Part shown: positions 54,650 through 63,467 of the stretch, one piece after another
Layout: each line of letters begins with the position of its first letter
Position numbering within the stretch: the stretch's first letter is position 1
Assembly (NCBI GenBank): GCA_963732585.1
Contig: CAVSZY010000005.1
Coordinates: 248,001-312,000, forward strand
Reading direction: 5' to 3'
Length of the DNA: 64,000 nt
From: WLMZ01 sp963732585
GTDB lineage: Bacteria > Actinomycetota > Acidimicrobiia > Acidimicrobiales > Ilumatobacteraceae
Program-made: the position numbers and the translations under genes
The notes under the pieces: generated by a model
The model's input: only the letters and a program-made list of their open reading frames with translations
The model's database searches: none
Told to the model about the DNA's origin: nothing

Positions 54650-55137
54650 TCGACTGCTCCTCGCATCTCGTTCATCGCTCGTCGGACCAGGCTGCGCGCC
54701 GTCGAGGGAGTGCAGCCCAGCGCAGCTGCCACCTGCTCAAAACTCAGGTCCTCGTAGAACCGCAAGATCACTGCCGCCCGCTTGCGCCGCCCGAGGCCCA
54801 TCAAAGCGCGGTGCAGGTCGACGGACTCAGCCGTCGGTACCGGCCCAGCGGTTTCTACACCCAGATCGCTGAGTCGGGAGCGTCGCCGGAACTCTCGCCG
54901 ACAGGCGTTGACCACCGCCACACGCAGGTAGCTCTGTGGATCGTCGAGCGTCGCCAGCCGATCAGCGCAGCGGAGGAAGACGTCGTGGACCAGATCTTCG
55001 GCCGCGTCGTTCGATCCGAGCATCAAGAAGGCGACCCGCATTAGCCCGCCGAAGTGCTCGCGGTACACAGCGTCCAGGCCGTTGTGCGCTGATGGTTCTC
55101 CCACGGCCAACGATCTCACATCTCTAACAGTCGCCAA
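54646..55137 (-). CDS. ECF sigma factor, SigE-like (module 3)
   Basis: 163 residues. Region 2 shows YREHFGGLMRVAFLMLGSN then AAEDLVHDVFLRCADRL; region 4 shows LGRRKRAAVILRFYEDLSFEQVAAALGCTPSTARSL in segments. A typical 160-residue SigE-type factor. The stop overlaps the kelch-like gene. The ATG at 55137 begins MATVRDVRSLAVGE; a later start is possible. Confidence 0.9.
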   Translation of the reverse strand: MATVRDVRSLAVGEPSAHNGLDAVYREHFGGLMRVAFLMLGSNDAAEDLVHDVFLRCADRLATLDDPQSYLRVAVVNACRREFRRRSRLSDLGVETAGPVPTAESVDLHRALMGLGRRKRAAVILRFYEDLSFEQVAAALGCTPSTARSLVRRAMNEMRGAVE

Positions 55138-55181
55138 GGCCTCAAAAAGTTGCGCCGCTGCGGAGGACTCGTGCGCCCCCG

Positions 55182-55583
55182 CTAGGCCGCAGCTACTGCT
55201 CCGGGAGCGAAAACCGGGATTCCTAGGAGGTGAGCCGCCTGTGCAAGGCGTAAGTCGTAGGTGAGAATGCCTTCGAGATCGTCGCCGAGGTTGAGAGCGC
55301 AGGCCAAGTGAAGCGAATCGAGACTTCGCAGGAGGTCTGGGTTGAGTTCGCCAGCGTGCTCAAACACTGAGGTCGACAGTTCCATCAGCTCGAAGGTTTC
55401 CAAGACTGCGCGGGCGCGAACCATCAACGCCGGTGCCCCGCGGCACGTCGCGCGCAGAAGCTCTGTCCTGAGCAGGTCGCTGCTCACAACTTCGCGATCG
55501 CCCAACCAACTCCGGAACGCCATGCTCTCCGGTTCCGACTGAACCAGCTTTACGGCAGCTGAGGTGTCCATGTAGACGGCCAT
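55182..55583 (-). CDS. vapC: VapC-type PIN-domain toxin
   Basis: 133 residues. PIN-domain acidic residues are visible: Asp in VYMDTSAAVKL (residue 6), Glu in LLRTELLRA, Asp in RSLDSLHLA and the C-terminal ILTYDLRLAQAA. VapC toxins cut RNA, often tRNA. The ATG (55583) overlaps the antitoxin stop by one base (TGATG). Confidence 0.92.
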   Translation of the reverse strand: MAVYMDTSAAVKLVQSEPESMAFRSWLGDREVVSSDLLRTELLRATCRGAPALMVRARAVLETFELMELSTSVFEHAGELNPDLLRSLDSLHLACALNLGDDLEGILTYDLRLAQAAHLLGIPVFAPGAVAAA

Positions 55584-55858
55584 CAGTAACGTTCTGATTC
55601 GCGCTGAGCCTCCAACACCGAGGAAAGCGAGGGTTGTCCGGCTGCACGTTCAACAGGATCACCAAGGTCTTCGAGACGGCGCCGGGGTGGCCGAGTTAGC
55701 CCTGCCGTCCGTAGCTGCTGCAGCCTGCCGAGGCGAAGGGGAACAATCTGAGCAACGGGTCGCCCTCGATCGGTAACCGTGATGATGCGACCCTTGGAGG
55801 CTTCCGCGACCCACGTGGACGCATTTTGCTTGAGCGCGCGGATACCGATCGACTCCAT
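55583..55858 (-). CDS. vapB: Phd/YefM-type antitoxin (VapB-like)
   Basis: 91 residues from the ATG at 55858 (MESIGIRALKQNAS). Phd/YefM fold with SKGRIITVTDRGRPVAQIVPL. The Arg- and Leu-rich C-terminus would block the PIN toxin. The start codon lies inside a 33-bp palindrome, so operon autorepression is very likely. A longer reading from 55972 crosses that operator and is rejected. Confidence 0.88.
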   Translation of the reverse strand: MESIGIRALKQNASTWVAEASKGRIITVTDRGRPVAQIVPLRLGRLQQLRTAGLTRPPRRRLEDLGDPVERAAGQPSLSSVLEAQRESERY

Positions 55859-55883
55859 GTGCTTCAATGTAGCACATGGAGTC
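55851..55883 (-). promoter_or_regulatory. 13-bp perfect palindromic operator at vapB start
   Basis: GACTCCATGTGCT (55851-55863) and AGCACATGGAGTC (55871-55883) are perfect complements with a 7-nt centre. The left arm contains the antitoxin start codon. This is the longest perfect inverted repeat at a start codon in the window. Confidence 0.82.
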
Positions 55884-55913
55884 TGGAGGATGCGACGGAA
55901 ATCGCTGTGATCG

Positions 55914-56792
55914 CTACGGCTCCGCCAGCGTGAGCTGATGGTTGTAGAGGTCCAACGTGCCCGTCTGGCCATCCTTGCCGCACGTGACCGGAACCTGGTC
56001 GAGGGGTGCTGCCGTCAGGTCGTCGACGAAGTAAAGCGGGAGGAGACAGCCTGACAGGGAGGTATAGCGGCGACCTGCGACCTGGCCCTCGTGTGTTATT
56101 CGAGAGGAAGCGACTGCCGTGCCCGCCTTGGGATCAAAACCTGCCGTGACAGCAATCGTGATTCGTCCATCGGAACGCACAAGGCCGTTTGTGACTTCGA
56201 AGTCCCCGAAGTCCGACGGGGAAACGGATTCAGCAACTGCGATGAACTGATCCGGGGGAAACGTCGTTCCGGGCGCAAGCGGCGGCGCGCACGGGATTCG
56301 CACGTCATCACCTGGGAATAGCGGCGGGTCACCCTCAAAGCCGTTGAAGGCAAGGACTTCCTCCCAGGTAACGCCGAATCGATAGGCAATACCCACTCCG
56401 TAGTCCCCAACTTTGACGGTGTAGATCGTGCACAAGGTGGCCGCAGCTGGGACCAACGTCGTGGTCGTGAGGACTTCAGTGGCCACGGGTTCGCTCGGTT
56501 GGGGCACGGTCGAACTGTCGTCCACCAACGAAGTCTCGACGGGAGAGGAAGCAACCGTTGTCGCTGCTCGCTGCGGCTGCTCATGTCGCAGAATCATTCC
56601 GGTCGCTACCAGGCCAGCCACTGCCAAGCAGCCAGCGAGCACCGCAATCGGGCGGCGGTGTGTCGCCAGAACGGGTTCGACGTCTCCCAGCGGCGGCAGC
56701 GGCATCGTCATCCCGGCGACAGCGATGGCCCGGTCGCCAAGGTCCTCGAACAGGGATCGCAGCTCGATGTCGAGCGCTTCATCAGTGATCAT
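55914..56792 (-). CDS. Membrane partner of sigma module 4 with LysM-like domain
   Basis: 292 residues from the ATG at 56792, which overlaps the sigma stop (ATGA). A cytoplasmic part of about 50 residues, one membrane segment (PIAVLAGCLAVAGLVATGMIL), a Thr-rich linker, then a LysM-like domain (YTVKVGDYGVGIAYRFGVTW, LAFNGF, FPGDDVRIP), then a second extracellular domain. LysM binds peptidoglycan, so this could be a wall-sensing regulator of the sigma factor. That role is inference. Confidence 0.7.
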   Translation of the reverse strand: MITDEALDIELRSLFEDLGDRAIAVAGMTMPLPPLGDVEPVLATHRRPIAVLAGCLAVAGLVATGMILRHEQPQRAATTVASSPVETSLVDDSSTVPQPSEPVATEVLTTTTLVPAAATLCTIYTVKVGDYGVGIAYRFGVTWEEVLAFNGFEGDPPLFPGDDVRIPCAPPLAPGTTFPPDQFIAVAESVSPSDFGDFEVTNGLVRSDGRITIAVTAGFDPKAGTAVASSRITHEGQVAGRRYTSLSGCLLPLYFVDDLTAAPLDQVPVTCGKDGQTGTLDLYNHQLTLAEP

Positions 56793-57243
56793 TGCAAGCT
56801 CCTTCGTAAGCACTGCTTGGCCGAACTCAACAGCCGCTCCGTCGATCGTTGCGACCTCTCCAACGTGGCGGCGATCTGCACGCTCGACATCTCGAACCAA
56901 TAGGCCAGAACCAACACGGCGCGCTGCTCGAGCGACAACGCCGCCAACGCGTCGGCAAGCTCGATTCGGGTCACGTCGGGTTCGACCGCATCGTGGCGCG
57001 CCACCGCGAACTCGCGCCGCAATCGGCGTTTGGCGGCGCGGCTGCTCTGGCGCACCTCGTTGAGCACCGCCCTGTAGAGGTAGGCCCGCGGTTCACTGAC
57101 CTCGGTCCAGCGTGGCGAGGTCATCGCCCGCAGGAAGGCTGCTGCAACGGCGTCGTCGGCGTCACTCGGCCCGACGAGCGCCGCGGCAATCTGAGAAGTT
57201 CGGGCGAGTACTTGAGGTAGAGCTGCTCGTCCGACGCGTCCAT
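56789..57243 (-). pseudogene. ECF sigma factor (module 4) with apparent one-base deletion
   Basis: The first part, from the ATG at 57243, reads MDASDEQLYLKYSPELLR, a normal ECF N-terminus. At 57184-57190 the frame is lost, and the normal protein resumes as AAALVGPSDADDAVAAAFLR, continuing to a clear region 4 (LSLEQRAVLVLAYWFEMSSVQIA, RSTERLLSSAK). Adding one base gives 151 residues. The alternative open frame uses a TTG at 57295 and an N-terminus that does not resemble a sigma factor. Either a sequencing deletion or a real inactivation. Confidence 0.75.
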
Positions 57244-57291
57244 TACCTATGAGATGCCGCCACTGGTCACGGTCCGCCACATGCGCACCGC

Positions 57292-57720
57292 TCAACCCCG
57301 GTCGAGTTCTCGGAACCAGCTCGGCAGCCGCGCCGGTCGGCCCTGCGGGGTGATACAGCCGTGCGCGGTCACCGCCGTCGCCCGCACTTGGTCATCGACG
57401 GTCAACAGATACGACATCTGAAAGGTCACCCGTTGCACATCGCTGAGCAACAGGTGTATCTCGACCACCTCATCGAAGCGCAGCGGCAACCGGTACTTCA
57501 CGGCTACCTCCAACACGGCGATGTCGACTCCCTCGTCTCGAATCGTCGAATACGGGTGTCCGATGTGGCGCAGGTAGGCGACGCGGGCTTCCTCCATCAA
57601 CGGCAGATAGCGGCTGTGATGCACGATCCCCATCGCATCGGTCTCGGCGAAACGAATCCGTACCTGATGGTGAAAGGAATAGTCGGCCGGGTTCGTCGAT
57701 GGTTCGACTGCGATACGCAC
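57292..57720 (-). CDS. Acyl-CoA thioesterase, 4HBT/YbgC-like hotdog fold
   Basis: 142 residues, GTG start. The hotdog signature RFAETDAMGIVHHSRYLPLMEEAR carries the conserved Asp of the 4HBT family. It hydrolyses short or aromatic acyl-CoA; the substrate is unknown. It is followed 50 nt later by the module 4 sigma gene on the same strand. Confidence 0.92.
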   Translation of the reverse strand: MRIAVEPSTNPADYSFHHQVRIRFAETDAMGIVHHSRYLPLMEEARVAYLRHIGHPYSTIRDEGVDIAVLEVAVKYRLPLRFDEVVEIHLLLSDVQRVTFQMSYLLTVDDQVRATAVTAHGCITPQGRPARLPSWFRELDRG

Positions 57721-57745
57721 CCGGCCGACCCTAATTCACATCGGC

Positions 57746-58576
57746 TCAGACGACTGCGGTGAACGATCCGGTGATCCCGCTGGCAGCGTCGCCGGTCACG
57801 CTCATCAACTGGTCATCGACGCCATCGCTGAAGACATTGTCATTGGCGTTGTCTGTGTCGTTGCGGGCCGAGGTCTCGTACCCGCTCGCCGCGGCGTAGA
57901 TCGCGTCGACGGCATCGTCGTCCATCGCCATCTGACTGGTCAGCAGCTTGGTTCCGTACGAACTGTCGCTGAACACCTCGAAGTGGATATGGAACGCTCG
58001 TCCCTGATAGCGGCCCGGAAAGACCGAGGTGAAGTTGACCGCACCTTTGGCGTCGGTGATCTGCACGCCTCGCAGCCAGGAGAAGTCGGTGTAGTCGCCG
58101 CCGAGCATGTTCGAGTTGTATTGCGAGTAGATGCCCTCGCGGCTGGCGTGCCAGACGTAGACAGCTGCTCCGGCGAGCGGCGCACCGTCGGGGGAGACGA
58201 CGTTCATCGCCAGCGTGAACGGCGCGCCCTCCTGCACGTTGCCGCCATCGAGATCCGCGCGGATGTCCTGGCGCACCGAACGGGGGTCGGCTAACACATT
58301 GGCGGTCTGACCTTCGCCGTTGTCGTTGCTGCCATCGGACGGGAACGGGCCTCCAGTTTCGTCGGGCGTCGTCGTGCCGCCGGTAACGCCGGTGGCCGCC
58401 GTTGCGTCGGCCAAGGTCGCGTCGACCGCAGTGGTCGGGTCGGGTGCGCTCGGGGTAGCGGTGGTGGTTGCCGTCTTGACAGCCTCGGACCCGCAGGCGG
58501 CGGCGATGGCGCCAAAGGCAGCGAGGAATCCAAGGGTTTGGCGACGGCTGAGGAGGGACGTATTCGACGTGTTCAT
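57746..58576 (-). CDS. Tat-exported intradiol ring-cleavage dioxygenase-like protein
   Basis: 276 residues from the ATG at 58576. The N-terminus has a twin-Arg motif SRRQTLGFL and ends in AAAC, a Tat-lipoprotein signal. Then comes a Thr/Ala linker and an intradiol fold with iron ligands Tyr (AVYVWHAS), Tyr (GIYSQYNS) and the His pair FHIHFEV, plus PGRYQGR. Family enzymes cleave catechols or protocatechuate. Export is unusual for catechol degradation and fits secreted intradiol-like proteins of unknown substrate. A start at 58642 is rejected because the Tat signal begins later. Confidence 0.88.
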   Translation of the reverse strand: MNTSNTSLLSRRQTLGFLAAFGAIAAACGSEAVKTATTTATPSAPDPTTAVDATLADATAATGVTGGTTTPDETGGPFPSDGSNDNGEGQTANVLADPRSVRQDIRADLDGGNVQEGAPFTLAMNVVSPDGAPLAGAAVYVWHASREGIYSQYNSNMLGGDYTDFSWLRGVQITDAKGAVNFTSVFPGRYQGRAFHIHFEVFSDSSYGTKLLTSQMAMDDDAVDAIYAAASGYETSARNDTDNANDNVFSDGVDDQLMSVTGDAASGITGSFTAVV

Positions 58577-58660
58577 ACCACTCAACCTAGGAAAGTTGCG
58601 TAAGCGCATCGTGTAGGCAAGGTGTGAATTTGGTGAGTCCAACGGTCTAGCGTTGCCCTT

Positions 58661-59443
58661 ATGCGTTTGACCACCCAGCAGCTCTCCGACTACGAGCGTG
58701 ACGGCCTCTTGGTCTTGCCCGATCTGTTCAGCCAGGCCGAGGTCGAGCTGATGCTGGATCGCCTGGAACCGTTGCTCGCAGATCGTGTGCCCGCCAACTT
58801 TCGCGAACGCGACTCCGACGTGGTGCGCACAGCGATGTCGTTACACCTGCGCGATGAGGTGTTTGCCCGACTGGTTCGGGACCCGCGCCTGGTCACACCG
58901 GTGCAACAGATCCTCGGTACCGACGAGCTGTACGTCCAGCAAGTCAAGATCAATGTCAAGGCCGCATTCACCGGCGAGCAATGGCAGTGGCACTACGACT
59001 TCGCCACCCACCATCGCGAAGATGGCGTGCCGGAACCGTTGGCGATCAACGTGCACATCTTCCTCGACGAGGTCAACGAGTTCAACGGCCCACTGTTCTT
59101 CATTCCGGGTTCGCATCGCAACGGGCCGGTGCCCACATCGCTCGACACGGTGACCACCAGCTACCCGCTGTGGACGGTGCCCCCGGAGGTGGTCGGTCCG
59201 CTGGTTGCCGACGGTGGTCTCGTTTCGCCCAAGGGCAGCCCGGGCACCGTGTTGATCTTCGGCGACACGATGGTCCACGGGTCATCGGCAAACATGTCGC
59301 CATGGCCGCGGCGAATCTTCTCGCTGATACTCAATCCGATGTCCAATCGGCAAACCACGATGGGTCGCAGCGAAGCCCAACATCACACCGATTTCACGGC
59401 GGTCTCCCCGGTCGAAGGTACCTTCGCCCATCACCTACAGTGA
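58661..59443 (+). CDS. Phytanoyl-CoA dioxygenase (PhyH) family protein
   Basis: 260 residues. Fe(II)/2-oxoglutarate ligands: His-x-Asp in WQWHYDFATHH and the distal His in TMVHGSSANMS with an Arg nearby (WPRRIFS). The N-terminal SDYERDGLLVLPDLFS is typical of PhyH. The family includes ectoine hydroxylase and many hydroxylases of small molecules, so the substrate cannot be named. It is divergent from the dioxygenase-like gene. Confidence 0.9.
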   Translation: MRLTTQQLSDYERDGLLVLPDLFSQAEVELMLDRLEPLLADRVPANFRERDSDVVRTAMSLHLRDEVFARLVRDPRLVTPVQQILGTDELYVQQVKINVKAAFTGEQWQWHYDFATHHREDGVPEPLAINVHIFLDEVNEFNGPLFFIPGSHRNGPVPTSLDTVTTSYPLWTVPPEVVGPLVADGGLVSPKGSPGTVLIFGDTMVHGSSANMSPWPRRIFSLILNPMSNRQTTMGRSEAQHHTDFTAVSPVEGTFAHHLQ

Positions 59444-59482
59444 TAGCGGCGTCGATCGGGGTGAGGGCTCTACCGACAGCTG

Positions 59483-59510
59483 TTTAATGAATTTTCTACG
59501 AAGTATGTAT
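59483..59510 (+). promoter_or_regulatory. Putative ECF promoter of sigma module 5
   Basis: TTTAATGAATTTTCT (59483-59497), a 7-nt gap, then ATGTAT (59505-59510), 55 bp before the sigma start codon. The same two boxes at the same spacing stand before the gene at 63468. An AT-rich island in GC-rich DNA. Confidence 0.7.
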
Positions 59511-59565
59511 CTATAGGGATTGTCACGGCCTCTTTAGATCACCTCAGGAACCGAAGGAGATCTCT

Positions 59566-60141
59566 GTGCCCTCACCACGGCTCAGCTGCGAGCAGCTGAC
59601 ACTTCTGGTGAGCCGCGCTCAAGAGGGGGATCACGGTGCGTGGAGCGACCTCGTTCATGGCCTCTCCGCCGCGGTGTACAGCAGTCTGCGGAGCTTCGAC
59701 ATCTCCGTGGAGGAACGTAATGACCTCTTCCAAGAGACGTTTGTCAAACTCGTGGAATCACTCGACAAGATCGATGCGCCGTGCTCGTTGCCGAAATGGA
59801 TGATGACCACGTCGCGGCATCTCGCCCTCGGTCGCGTGCAGCGCCTCAATCGGGTGGTGCCGAGTGCCAACTTTCCGGATCAACCCGATCCGACGGTCGA
59901 TGCGTCAGAGGCACTGCTCGACGGCGAATTGAAGGCGGCGTTGCTCGCCGCCTTTGCCAAGCTTTCGGAGCCTTGCCAACAACTGCTTCGGTATTTGAGC
60001 GCGGACCCACCGATGAGCTACGCCGAAATTGCCGAAACGCTCGGCCGGTCGGCTGGCTTCATCGGCCCGACCCGCGCACGCTGCCTTGACAGCCTGAGGA
60101 AGATGCCGGAATTGAACGCTTTCATCGAAACCCCTTCGTGA
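59566..60141 (+). CDS. ECF sigma factor (module 5, CHAT-associated)
   Basis: 191 residues, GTG start with an AAGGAGAT Shine-Dalgarno 6 nt upstream. Region 2: EERNDLFQETFVKLVESL; region 4: FAKLSEPCQQLLRYLS, PMSYAEIAETLGRSAGFIGPTRAR. Longer than the other four factors and more like sigma-70 ECF proteins of protease/CHAT loci. Overlaps the next gene by 4 bp. Its own promoter carries the motif shared with the gene at 63468, so it probably directs both. Confidence 0.88.
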   Translation: MPSPRLSCEQLTLLVSRAQEGDHGAWSDLVHGLSAAVYSSLRSFDISVEERNDLFQETFVKLVESLDKIDAPCSLPKWMMTTSRHLALGRVQRLNRVVPSANFPDQPDPTVDASEALLDGELKAALLAAFAKLSEPCQQLLRYLSADPPMSYAEIAETLGRSAGFIGPTRARCLDSLRKMPELNAFIETPS

Positions 60142-60617
60142 CGGGAACTAGCACAATGAATGACCACAACGACGCCGATTCGCACCTTTTGGCCCTGCTT
60201 GGCCAGGCTCTCGGGCCTGACGAAGAAGTACCAGAAGAGCTGCAGCAAGCAGCGATCGACCTTTTCGCGCTCCACGACTTCGACGCCGAACTGCTCAGCC
60301 TGCTGACCGATTCGGCGTACGGGATCGACACACAACTGATGCGCTCCACGGAACTCACCTGGCGGGTGCTGTCATTTCGCAGTGGCTCGATCGAGGTTGA
60401 GCTCGAGCTCGATAGCCACGGCCAACGAACGTTGACCGGACGCATCGAGAGCGATGTCGATGCCCAGGTCGAAGTGCTCGGCACCTCATCGGCGGTGGCG
60501 GTCGACGTTGACGCCCACGGGCGTTTTATGCTTTCGCCGGTTCCCGACGGGCCGTTTCGGGTGCTGACCACGGGTGCCGATGGGTCGCGCCACATCACGC
60601 CGGTGCTCGATATCTGA
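60138..60617 (+). CDS. Small partner of sigma module 5, unknown
   Basis: About 159 residues, GTG at 60138 overlapping the sigma stop (an ATG at 60156 is an alternative). No membrane segment or signal peptide. The N-terminal half is acidic and helical; the C-terminal half is beta-rich (VELELDSHGQRTLTGRI, GPFRVLTTGADGSRH), recalling carboxypeptidase-regulatory-like beta-sandwiches. Position suggests a cytoplasmic regulator of the sigma factor. Confidence 0.6.
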   Translation: MTGTSTMNDHNDADSHLLALLGQALGPDEEVPEELQQAAIDLFALHDFDAELLSLLTDSAYGIDTQLMRSTELTWRVLSFRSGSIEVELELDSHGQRTLTGRIESDVDAQVEVLGTSSAVAVDVDAHGRFMLSPVPDGPFRVLTTGADGSRHITPVLDI

Positions 60618-60645
60618 GACCCTGGGCGGTGTGGCCGTTTGGCCG

Positions 60646-63348
60646 CTACGCGGCAGTGAGGTCGACCACCACCGAGGCTCCAATGCAATGCAACATTGCT
60701 GCGGTTACGGCGAACGCCTCACCGAGATCGTGCGCGTTCGTCCTCAGGTCGGTCAACGCGCACGACATCGTTTGGCCGCTGCTCAACGACTTGTAGAGCA
60801 GTGGCATCAACGCGGCGACCTCACGATCACGCACGGTCAGGGCTGGACCGATGACCGTAGCGACACCGACGCTGAGCAGCGCCGAGGCGATTCCTAGAAA
60901 CTGATTGGCCGCGAAGCTCGACACGGCGGCGCCATCACAGGCGCTGAGGACGATGGTGCGTGGCACCCTCTCTAGCCGCTCGATGTCGAACATGGTCAGC
61001 GGCCCGTCGTGCATCTCCAGCGACGAAAACATCGGGCTCTCGTCGCGAAAGGTGCCATGGGCTGCAATGTGCAGGTGGTTCACCGCCGCGAATAGCGCAA
61101 GGCTAGCGTCGACGGTCGCCTCAGCGCCGCGTCGACACGCCGCAGTCCTGGCGTGTGACTCGATCGCCTGCAAGTCGCCGTCGGCAAAGTGGAGATCGCG
61201 TCCAATGACGATGCCGACGCCGCCACGGCCGTGGCGCCGCGCCGAATTGTCGGCGGCCACCCAAGCCGTCGCGCTCGGCGCAAGGACGAAATCACGCCGA
61301 GCAAGAGACGATATCGCGCCCCAACACAACGAGGCGATCGACGAGCACGGGATGACGATGAGGTGGGCATCCGCGTCGAGTTGCAGCGGCGTGATCAGTA
61401 ACTCGTCGAGGTTCGTGGCGCTGAGTCGAAGGCTGGTCATCGATCGCCCCAGGTGACGATCATCAGGACCGTCCAGGGAGAGAACGCGATGCAGCGCAGC
61501 GCGCATGAACGCAGCCTCGGTGGTGATGGCCCTGCTCGCGCCCAGGTCGACGATGCGCGCCGGTCCCTGCCCGACGACGACGGCGAACATCGTTGACGCG
61601 CTCTCGAAGTAGCTGATGGCGATGGCACCCTCGAGGCGCGACTCCAAATCGGTGATGCTCACCGGTTGGAAACTGGCGTACCCGCCGGTCGTGCGCGATT
61701 GATCGAGGATCGCTCGTTCGACGGTTCCGATCGCGTTGTCCATCTCTGTGACCGACTGTTCGAATTGCGCGGCGACCTGGCGTTGACTCTTCAACAGCCG
61801 CAGTTCGCTCAATGAACTCGCCATGCCCGGATCGGTCATCGGGCGAGCATCTCCGCGCCGCAGCGCTGCAGCGCGCAGCTCTTCACTCCACCGAAAGCAG
61901 CCGGCGGGATCATGCTGACGCACGGCGATCGACACACCGAGTTCGGTCAAGCGCACGTTTACCGAGGCGACATTGGCGCGCAGCTCGGTGGCCCCGAACG
62001 CTGCTTGAAAGTCGCGCACCGCCTGCACCCCGTCGCCAAGTGCGTGCAACGCGCCTGCGAGATTGCCCTGCGCGTCAGCAACCTTTGCCTCGAGAAACAG
62101 CATTCGCGCGTCGACCGACGGCGAGTGATTGGCGACGGCTTGCGCCTGTTCGATCGATTGACGCGCCCTGGCGGTGTCGCCGATAGCGAGGGCCGTTTCG
62201 GCCGCCGTCAGATAACCATCGGCGGCCTCTGCGCCCCAGCCGGCGGCGACGAGCTGTTCCACCAGTTGAGTGGCCCGCTGCGGCGCGTTGGTCGAAAGAG
62301 CGGATTCAGCACGGCTCGGCGCCAACTGTGCCTCGATCGCCAATGTCAGCAGTTCGGCGGTCGCCGCCCAGGCCTGGCGCTCACCCGCGTGGAATGACGC
62401 TGCCGCCGTCGCCGCATGACGATGAGCAGAGCTCAGGTCGCCAGCGGCTTGATGAGCACGGGCCAATCGCAGGCGTGCTTCGGCGGCGTGAACAACATTT
62501 TGTGACAGGGTCAATCGGCGAACCGAGCGCTCGGCTGCCTTGGCCGCCTCACTCCACAGCCCGCAGATGAACAGCGCCTCCGATTCGTCGCTATCGAGGA
62601 TGCCTAACAGCCTGGCCGGATTGCCGAGTTGGGTATACAAGGAGCGCACACGGGCGAACTCCTGGAGCGCTCGTGGCAGGTGTCCTTGGCGCACCGTCAA
62701 TGTGGCCAGTGCGTGCCGCGCCGCTGCGGAGATCAGATCTTGCCCAATCAGTTCGGCGAGTTCGATGCTCTGATGCAACGCGGTCGTGGCCTCGTCGTGG
62801 CGCCCCGCGGCGACGAGCGCCACTCCAAGGTTGACCAAGGTTCGGCATTCTCCGAGTTCGTCGTTTTCCCGACGAAGGTGCGGCAGCGCCTCACGATGTG
62901 CCGCCGCCGCTTCGCTGATTCGCCCGAGATGGTTGAGGACAAATCCGCGTTGGGTGTAAACGCGGCCGAGCAGCCGCGGCTCGGCATGGTCGTTGGCATA
63001 GTCGACGGCGTCGAGTGCATCGACCGTTGCGCCGCGCTCGACCAGGATCGCAGCCAGGCTCAGCGAGATCTCGACGCTCAGCTGGAGGTGCCCGTGCTGG
63101 CGCGCGTCGGCGGCGGCGCTGCGCAACGACGACTCTGCATCGACGAGGTTGGCGAGCTCATAATGCACACGACCAAGCGCCCAACGGGCGGTCAATCCAG
63201 CCGTGGAACAGTGATCCGCTTCGGTACTCAGAATGCTTTCGGCAATGCGCCGCGCTGTCTCCGGGTGGGACTGGACGATAGACACAGCGTGCAGCGCTCG
63301 CTCTCTCACAGCAGCGGCGATCGGGTCGCTGTCCTCTTCGCTGCTCAT
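60646..63348 (-). CDS. TPR-CHAT caspase-like protease
   Basis: 900 residues from the ATG at 63348. Residues about 30-450 are tandem TPR helices (LVNLGVALVAAGRHDEATTAL and similar). The C-terminal CHAT domain has the catalytic His764 (LHIAAHGTF) and Cys804 (VLSACDGA), the caspase-like dyad. TPR-CHAT proteins act as partner-activated proteases, for example in type III-E CRISPR, but no CRISPR is seen here. It is convergent with the sigma-partner pair and divergent from the PNPGGM-repeat gene. Substrate and trigger are unknown. Confidence 0.92.
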   Translation of the reverse strand: MSSEEDSDPIAAAVRERALHAVSIVQSHPETARRIAESILSTEADHCSTAGLTARWALGRVHYELANLVDAESSLRSAAADARQHGHLQLSVEISLSLAAILVERGATVDALDAVDYANDHAEPRLLGRVYTQRGFVLNHLGRISEAAAAHREALPHLRRENDELGECRTLVNLGVALVAAGRHDEATTALHQSIELAELIGQDLISAAARHALATLTVRQGHLPRALQEFARVRSLYTQLGNPARLLGILDSDESEALFICGLWSEAAKAAERSVRRLTLSQNVVHAAEARLRLARAHQAAGDLSSAHRHAATAAASFHAGERQAWAATAELLTLAIEAQLAPSRAESALSTNAPQRATQLVEQLVAAGWGAEAADGYLTAAETALAIGDTARARQSIEQAQAVANHSPSVDARMLFLEAKVADAQGNLAGALHALGDGVQAVRDFQAAFGATELRANVASVNVRLTELGVSIAVRQHDPAGCFRWSEELRAAALRRGDARPMTDPGMASSLSELRLLKSQRQVAAQFEQSVTEMDNAIGTVERAILDQSRTTGGYASFQPVSITDLESRLEGAIAISYFESASTMFAVVVGQGPARIVDLGASRAITTEAAFMRAALHRVLSLDGPDDRHLGRSMTSLRLSATNLDELLITPLQLDADAHLIVIPCSSIASLCWGAISSLARRDFVLAPSATAWVAADNSARRHGRGGVGIVIGRDLHFADGDLQAIESHARTAACRRGAEATVDASLALFAAVNHLHIAAHGTFRDESPMFSSLEMHDGPLTMFDIERLERVPRTIVLSACDGAAVSSFAANQFLGIASALLSVGVATVIGPALTVRDREVAALMPLLYKSLSSGQTMSCALTDLRTNAHDLGEAFAVTAAMLHCIGASVVVDLTAA

Positions 63349-63383
63349 CGCGGTCAATTTGATCACACCGAGCAATCATCTCG

Positions 63384-63411
63384 TTTATTGAATTTTCTCA
63401 GGTTCATGTAT
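63384..63411 (+). promoter_or_regulatory. Second copy of the module 5 promoter motif
   Basis: TTTATTGAATTTTCT (63384-63398), a 7-nt gap, then ATGTAT (63406-63411), 56 bp before the ATG at 63468. It matches the sigma-gene promoter at 14 of 15 and 6 of 6 bases with identical spacing. Confidence 0.7.
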
Positions 63412-63467
63412 TTCTCCTGAGCGACTGACGTCTTTAAACCGGGAGTCAACGGTTTGAGGAGAGACAC

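Noticed and set aside
57244..57295. TTG start at 57295 for the module 4 sigma factor
   Set aside because: The resulting N-terminus does not resemble ECF region 2, while the other frame from 57243 does.
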